A stretch of 64,000 nucleotides of DNA, taken from the NCBI GenBank assembly GCA_023014335.1, contig JAECYW010000020.1, positions 124,001 to 188,000 of the forward strand. Reading direction: 5' to 3'. Below the pieces are notes generated by a model. The model ran no database searches and was not told where the DNA came from. It was given only the letters and a program-made list of their open reading frames with translations. The number at the start of each line of letters is the position of its first letter. Within the stretch, counting starts at the first letter, position 1. This document shows, one piece after another, positions 57,691 through 64,000 of the stretch. The translations under genes were made by a program, and so were the position numbers. This stretch comes from Galerina marginata. Taxonomy: Eukaryota; Basidiomycota; Agaricomycetes; Agaricales; Galerinaceae.

Positions 57691-60600
57691 GAAGCTTCTG
57701 TACTGTAGCTTGTTCAGTGTTCGAAAATTGCCATTCGTAAAGGCAGCCAGTTCAACCCAAATTCAACGTGATTGATCCGTGTCAGGAGGAAGTGGAGAAT
57801 GGGCTGGGCTGCGGCATGAGCCACAGATGGGGAGGTGGAGGAGAAGCATCAACCGGACACGGCACTCGCGGCGATGGGGCGCGTTGGCGCCGATACGTTG
57901 TAGGGCAAGACCATGGTAGTTAGGCTGCGAGTCGTGCCAACTAAGGTGGAAGTGGAGCAGCCTTAGCAGTGAGTGACTGCGCCAGCGACGAGTGGTTTTG
58001 TTCGGGACAGTGATAAAGGAGTCGGCGATGGTGGAAAAAAATAAGAAGGCGAAAGGAGTCAACAAGACTCGTTCCGCTCTCCTCTGCCAACCTAAACCCG
58101 TTGGAACGTCAGCCAATAGCCCTCTAATAGTAAGAAGAGGAGGAGCGCACGAGGTGGTTGGCGCGTTCATTGGCGTCTTCGGGGACGAATGAATGGCTGG
58201 AGGGCACCAAGAACAACAGCGGGAAGGTTCAGGGTGGGGGTTAGAGCATGCGGAGATGGGCCGGCAGCGTGGGCATTCAGAGGGAGTCGGGATATCCCAG
58301 ACCTAGCGGCACGATTAACAAGTTTGTACCAGGGTGATGAGAGACGGCAGTAGAGAGAGCGGCAGGGGAGTTACGGGCTGCCGCCTTGACATCTTCGTAC
58401 TTCCTAACGCGCAATATAATACGAATAAAGAGACACAGCGGCTCGGGCTGGGATATCCCGTAGCTTCGCCTTAGCAGATCTCGCTATTGAGCTTGAGTTT
58501 TCAACAAAGTAGGCTCTTTAGCCGCGATAGCCAGAGCTGGAGTTGGAATTGGGGTTAGACGTGGCATGACCAGTGTTGTACAAAACTCACTCAGAGGACA
58601 GGACATCGCCAGGGATTGTAGACAGAAATCTAGAGGCTTGAATGCGCGTTTAATGACAGCTTCCTTCCAGGTGCGATACACTGAGCAAACAAGCATCGCG
58701 ACGACAAACGGGGCAGATTACTGGCGAGAGTTGAAGAATATATACAGCCTCGCGTCACGACAAGATTGAGGATGAAAAAAAGAGACGTCTAGGAGGTCAG
58801 TCTTGTCGTTGTTTTGTTTGCAGTAGGGTTGAACGATGACTGTCAGGAAAAGAGCGGGTATAGCGCGTGAAGAGGTCTCGGGGCTGTCGTTCAAGGTATT
58901 AGAAGTCGATAATAAGATGTGAGAAGCAAAATTACCTTGGCCCCTTGACGTATATAACAATTGAATATTGAGCGCGTCACGGTCGTGGTTGGTTTGCGAG
59001 GAGAGTCGGAGCACAGCCACAGCAAGGTTGGTTCCAAATCTGCTATGCGGACACCTTCGTTTCATCTAATCTCGTCTCTGTGGTTGAAATTTGCCAAGAT
59101 ATGCGCTGTTGATTCCGATTGATATGGTGCATCTTATTCTTATTACATCGATATCCTTCTGACAGCCATTCTCTTAATTGACCTTGGTCAAGTTCCAACT
59201 CGAACTTGAACGTTTGAACCGCGACTCCGGAAGCTTTTTCGTGCATCTTGCAATTGAAGGCGTCGAACTGCAAAGAAAGCCGTTTGATAATTTCTCGGCT
59301 GTTCTCAAGCTTACCCCGACGACGTGGATTCTCCGGGTTTCTAGCCGCTTGGAAAGTTGTCATTACTTTTACAGCGAATACCTTTGACGACATCGGCCAC
59401 ACAAATCCATACGCACGTCCGCCGCGCGTTGCATTGTTCTTCCTTTCGTGTCATTCAGGTATCTGGTCATTTTGACTGGTGGCGCACAGGAAAGTGCTTA
59501 AGATTATAAAACGTGGTTAGCAAATTTCCTTCTATTGTCTACCCACTTCATGAACGAAATCAACCATGCCAGACGATCTGATCTAGGCAGTGCTGCAAGC
59601 CGACTTCACCAGCTCGTACCCGCTTTGCGCCCCGCCATTTTGTCTGGACCCATTGATACATCCATATCTGGCAGCTCACACGGATCCGAGTTTGGATATG
59701 AAAGACAAACGAAGATCATGAAAGCAGAACTTGCCAACCGCGTATATGCCGACGAGAACTTAGGAAGGAGATACGTTTGCGGGTCAGGTTCCATCTGAGT
59801 TTGAGTTCACAGAGCTTCTGATGACGTCCCCGCTGTACTATATATGACAGCACTGAGGATTTCACAAACCATCCTACACGAGAAGAAGCTCTCCACTAAA
59901 CAAGATATTTGAAGCTGTCATCAAGTACTTCGGATACACTAGCTTGTGCGTGGTCATCGACAAACCATCAATGATAAAACTGAACCTGTGCGCTATAAGC
60001 TGGCATCCACGTAGCCTGTATTCTTGTCAGGCCACTGCAGGCCGTCGCACTTGTTCCTGATAGGGACCGCGCCGGTTATAACTCAACCATCCAACCAACC
60101 AACCAACCGTTCTGTTAAAGGACACTCGGCATTCTAGCGTTCAAGTCCCAGGAGCAAATATCGGACTTGAGGGGGATCGTGATTGGATTCTCCCTTGCAT
60201 TACCTATAAACATGCGGGGAAGCCCGTCGACAAGTTAGCTTCAAGTTCGGCATAAGGTGCATCATGTGCATTCCGAGACGCTATTGCGGGTAAGCTTATT
60301 TGTTATCCATCTTGCCCGTTCAATTTTTTATTACGCTTGACTTTGTACAAGCGGCGGCCCACCGGAATTTGCGGGCACCAAATTTTTGCACTGCGACGTC
60401 AGCGTCAACAATATCTCGATACGAACCAATCCGTCGGATTTAAGTAGCAATCGGGGCCTCATCATCAACCTGGACCTGGGCATTCATATAGACTGTGATA
60501 TGACCCTGGCTGGTTAGTAATTCAGGACCGATTACTTCAAAGTTTTTGCATATGCTAATCCACTCTCAAATTAACCAGGATTTGATGAATTCAGTACAAT

Positions 60601-61129
60601 ACGTCAGTACTTCCAAACCTATTCTTCTTAGTAATCGCGATCTAACTGTGCCCATACTGAAGACGGAACCTCGAGACTCGCCTCGGTGGGCGAGTCGTGT
60701 CTCGCACCGTCTGATAATCACGTCGCGCACTATAGTACTGATTCCTCTTGCTTTCTCGCGAGTCACGACCAGCTACCCGGCTGTTTTATCTGGCCCATCC
60801 AACCCCGTCGACCGTGACAAACTGGTACGCACCATTATCGGACCTGGGCAGTATTTTTGGACCATTTAGGTTCGCATCATTGTCGCACCTATTGCAGTGA
60901 CTGATGTAGAGGTTCTAAGTTTAGCTCTATGCCTTCGCATAGCCCTCAACGCAACTTCAAGGTTTGCAGCTGGGAACGGATCGTGAACACATGGCGCATT
61001 GGAACGCATGAGCTGGGAATATTGGAAACACAGGTTCCAAATACTCGAGTATCCTTACTTTCAAACCGCCATCGAAGTTCAAATTGAATAACACTCCCCA
61101 CGCTAAACAGTCTGTCCTTGCCCGTCCTT
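57691..61129. other. ~3.4 kb without a recognised gene
   Basis: Short frames occur (for example 57,992-58,192 and 59,535-59,798) but none has splice or domain support. A simple CAAC repeat lies near 60,090-60,110. No transposon end, tRNA or rRNA was recognised. Confidence 0.4.
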
Positions 61130-63613
61130 ATGCAATCAGCTTTCCACCATTCCCGCCCCAGTGGGTCTCAAAATGACCCGTACGACGCCATCCCCAATGG
61201 ATTCTTCAGTAACAGCCATCATGTGGTTGTCTCGGGGGGAAATTTCAATTACTTCCAATCTAACAGTAAGTGTTCACCTTTCCGTCTTTGAGTTCTTCAT
61301 ATTCCGTAGTTCTGAAATGGCATACATTTTATCGCAGTTGATATTTCCACAGATATGAAAAATATAAGCACCAAAGTCAGCAATCTCGACGACAGATTTG
61401 GAGAATTTGAAGAAGTTTTAAAGCGATCCGCCACATTGCCCAAGCCACGACCCGACGCGGTCGCGCGACAACAGATACCACTGAAGCCAGAGGTTTTCTA
61501 TGGACGAGACGATCTCGTCGAAGAGATTGCCCAGTTTCTCGTAAAGCGGGAAACCTCTCACGTCTGCATTCTCGGACCAGGGGGTATGGGGAAGACGTCT
61601 GTTTCCTTGGCCGTCGTCGAATCATCTCTTATTCAGGACCGGTTTCCGCGTGGAAATTGTGTTTGGGTGCCTTGCATCGGAGCGACGTCACCATCTCTCT
61701 TCCTCGAAACACTGTACGTCCAGTTACAGGTTCCGGGAGACAAACAAGTTACACTCGAAAAGATTATCACCGAACTCAGCATTTCGAGTGACCCACGCTT
61801 ACTTATCCTCGACAACTTTGAAACACCCTGGAATGCGCCGGGTGGATCCCAGAAGCAGGTCGGAGATATACTACGAATGCTTGCCAAGCTGGACCACATC
61901 GCAATGTTGGTCACGATGCGTGGAAATAATCCTCCGTGCTACAACGCGATCAAATGGCAATCAAAGAACATCGAGCCTACTGACGAAGAATCCTGCCTTC
62001 GTATTTTCCACGACATCAACCCGAGTTCGAAGATTGACGCGGACCTTGCGCGTTTACTGGGTGTGTTGGGGCACATGCCCTTTGCTGTGACTCTCATGGC
62101 GCGGCTAGCAGAGGACGCGCATTCGACGGCCAAGAATTTGCTGGCTGCATGGTCCGAATATGGTCCTACCCTCCTCTCTGACAACCCCGAAAAGAGCATG
62201 AATCAGAGCATCAGCCTTTCTGTTGACAGTGACCTCGTCCAACAAAACCCCAATGCGGTTCAACTGCTCGCAATTCTCTCTTTGCTACCAGCTGGGACAA
62301 CAAAAGAGAATCTCCGTTGGTGGGCTCCGTCACTCACAACCGCCACAATTATCTCTGCCACTGCTACTTTATCTACAGCAGGATTACTAGTCGAGAACAA
62401 GCAGAAAGGCACCAACTCTCCAGTTTTGTTTGTGATCCCTGTTGTCCAGTCGTTTATGCAGCATAACCGAATTCAAGACTACCTCCGGGACCAGATATAT
62501 CTAGCATGCTGCCAGTTTGTTCTAGAGCATGCCTGTCGCTATAATGAACCTGCATTCTCTAAGAACTGGAAAGTGCTTGCAGCTGAAGACACCAACATTC
62601 AGTCCATCCTTTTTGTTCCATCTATGACACTACATCAAAATCTGTCTGACAAAACCATTGAAGCTCTCATTGCATTTTGCTGGTATCGTGATGATACAAA
62701 GCCTGATCCTGAACTGGCCCAGTATGCAGTTACAGCAGCCAAAACCTATGGTGTTGACAGATATATAGCCTCAGCTATATGGTGCTTGGGTAACACCTAT
62801 GGCAGCATTGGCAAATATGACCTCTCCTATGATCTCTTGCAGAAAGCCTACCAGATTTTCAACAGCCTTCCTAATCCAGACCTCAAATTGCAACAGCTCA
62901 TTGGCCTGTGTGGAGTAGATCTTGTAAATTCTGCAGTTAAGTTCCTAGGTGATAAAGATGAGCTCATTTTGTTGGCCCACATGGTTGAGGAGAAGTGTGC
63001 TGCCCTTTCAGATAATATACATGGCCAGAGTCTGGTATCCATGGGGTATGCTTTGGAACAGGCTTCTCACCATCAGGAAGCCTTATCCTACCTGGAACAG
63101 GGTAGTGCTTTACTGCAGGTTGTGAAGGATGCTCCCAACCTAGCTGATGCATGCCTGGTCATTGCCCGGGTGCATTACCAACAGCACAGGGTCCCAGAGG
63201 CACTGAATGCCATAGGAGAGGCATGGAAGCTAGCTGAAATGACTGATATTCCAGGTCTTCAGGCAAACATTGCTGGGGAATTCTGCTCCATTCTCTTTAG
63301 TGTCAATAGGGATACAGAAGCATGGCACTACCTTGAAATATTCCTTATGAAGGCCAAGCACATTGGAAAGCTCAATCAAATTGCACATGCATTGGAATAC
63401 ATGGGCTATGGGTACCTCCGTCAAGGTGCCTACCAAAATGCCTATTGTGCCTATGAGGCTGCTGGAAGACAATATATCAGTAGCAGTTACCCCTGGGTTG
63501 AACAGATTTGCAAGGACAATATGGCAAGGATCAAGCAGAAGCAGGGAGATCCTGATGCAATTGTAGGATTTTATAGGCCAATTCTTGATAATGACAGGTC
63601 GCTTTTCTACTGA
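61130..63613 (+). CDS. NB-ARC-TPR NLR-like protein
   Basis: Two exons, 61130-61265 and 61338-63613, in frame, 803 aa. The N-terminus (GFFSNSHHVVVSGGNFNYFQ) is the short Gly/His/Asn-rich segment often placed before fungal NTPase NLRs. The NB-ARC part has EVFYGRDD, P-loop GPGGMGKTS (about 125-132), LLILDNFETPW (about 200), and LGVLGHMPFAVTLMARLA in the GxP-like position. The C-terminal half (about 460-780) is a run of helical TPR-like units (LGNTYGSIGKYDLSYDLLQKA, ALEQASHHQEALSYLEQG). No stop or frameshift is seen. Such proteins are thought to act in fungal non-self recognition or programmed cell death. The DNA of the TPR half is almost free of CpG, unlike the NB-ARC half. Confidence 0.88.
62540..63600 (+). 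other. CpG-depleted tract inside the NB-ARC-TPR gene
   Basis: Between about 62,540 and 63,600 I count three CG dinucleotides, whereas single 60-base lines in the NB-ARC half (for example 61,441-61,500) hold six to eight. CA and TG are common in the tract, as expected after loss of methylated CpG. CpG returns after about 63,700. Confidence 0.85.
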
Positions 63614-63768
63614 TTTAGCCAATTCCCTGTGAGCAGCATGTTGACTTCTGGTCATGTTGTCCTGTAATTAAATTTTGTTTGTTGATCCCTGACTTGGATC
63701 AGTTCTACGGAGAAGACTGTTCAGCTAAAACATTGTATATTTATCAAACTATAAAATACCCTAGAAGG
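63614..63768. other. 3' flank of the NB-ARC-TPR gene
   Basis: AT-rich interval between the stop codon and the next possible start. It holds TATAAAATACC at about 63,751-63,761, just before the ATG at 63,769. Confidence 0.4.
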
Positions 63769-63874
63769 ATGTTCAGCCAAAACGCCAATGGTCCCTCAAT
63801 GCACCACACGTACCTTCAGCCGACATTGGCATCTGCCCTCATCTATGTCCAGCACCATGAACTCCCAAGTACCG
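63769..63874 (+). CDS. Possible first exon of another gene, cut by the window end
   Basis: An ATG at 63769 opens a 35-codon frame (MFSQNANGPSMHHTYLQP) that reaches a GTAAGT donor at 63875. A pyrimidine-rich CTTCTGCAG acceptor lies near 63,942. The Asn/His-rich start is similar in style to the N-terminus of the preceding NLR. The rest is outside the window, so identity is unknown. Confidence 0.4.
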
Positions 63875-64000
63875 GTAAGTCTCCAGTGGCGTCAAAGAGG
63901 TGATGCTGAAGACAATCAAATATGATATCTCCTTCTGCAGTTCCCTTGAGCCAGCTTTCTGGTCGTTCGCCAACATGTCACAAACACAAACTCTCGACCA

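Noticed and set aside
57691..61129. tRNA or small RNA genes in the gene-poor stretch
   Set aside because: No cloverleaf with A and B box sequence was found by eye; a covariance-model scan would be needed to be certain.

Overview
The window is nuclear DNA of a filamentous basidiomycete, most likely a mushroom-forming Agaricomycete. Genes are split by many ~50-65 bp GT-AG introns. The gene families point the same way: a Plavaka-type transposase, DUF6698, a FunK1-type kinase remnant, a MYND zinc finger, and NACHT-ankyrin and NB-ARC-TPR NLR proteins. No rRNA, tRNA or CRISPR was seen.

Left part (1-24,300). The window opens on 177 bp that are identical to the right terminus of a 17.2 kb DNA transposon at 6,254-23,484, so a second copy ends at base 177. 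Between the two copies is one host gene, an SH3/RA-like polarity-type protein (1,080-5,601, minus). The 17.2 kb element has imperfect terminal inverted repeats starting CATCAGGAAATTGGGAAAA and three ~170 bp or ~160 bp tandem subterminal repeats at each end. Its intact nine-exon Plavaka-type transposase is head to head with an intact DUF6698 gene, and at least two further intact spliced cargo genes are present. The element lies in the last exon of a host gene for a small secreted protein. Removing it plus a 2-bp AT duplication restores the reading frame.

Middle part (24,900-57,700). Two tandem copies (block A about 25,130-40,225; block B about 40,990-57,690) carry the same order of genes: a YTA7/ATAD2-type AAA ATPase, a ~200-aa protein of unknown function, a FunK1-like kinase C-lobe, a MYND-finger protein and a C2-like/NACHT/ankyrin NLR. 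The copies have decayed reciprocally. In A the ATPase has lost its 5' end and carries a frameshift while the NLR is intact. In B the ATPase core is intact while the NLR carries a frameshift and a nonsense codon. The ankyrin array has 18 units in A and 7 in B. B has an extra ~1.2 kb insert with a decayed PD-(D/E)XK-like gene. An 857-bp stretch around the MYND gene start is identical in both blocks, which suggests gene conversion.

Right part (57,700-64,000). After ~3.4 kb without a recognisable gene comes a second NLR of another class, NB-ARC-TPR (61,130-63,613). Its 3' half is almost devoid of CpG. The start of one more gene may lie at 63,769. Overall the window combines a recent giant transposon with a duplicated NLR-containing gene block.
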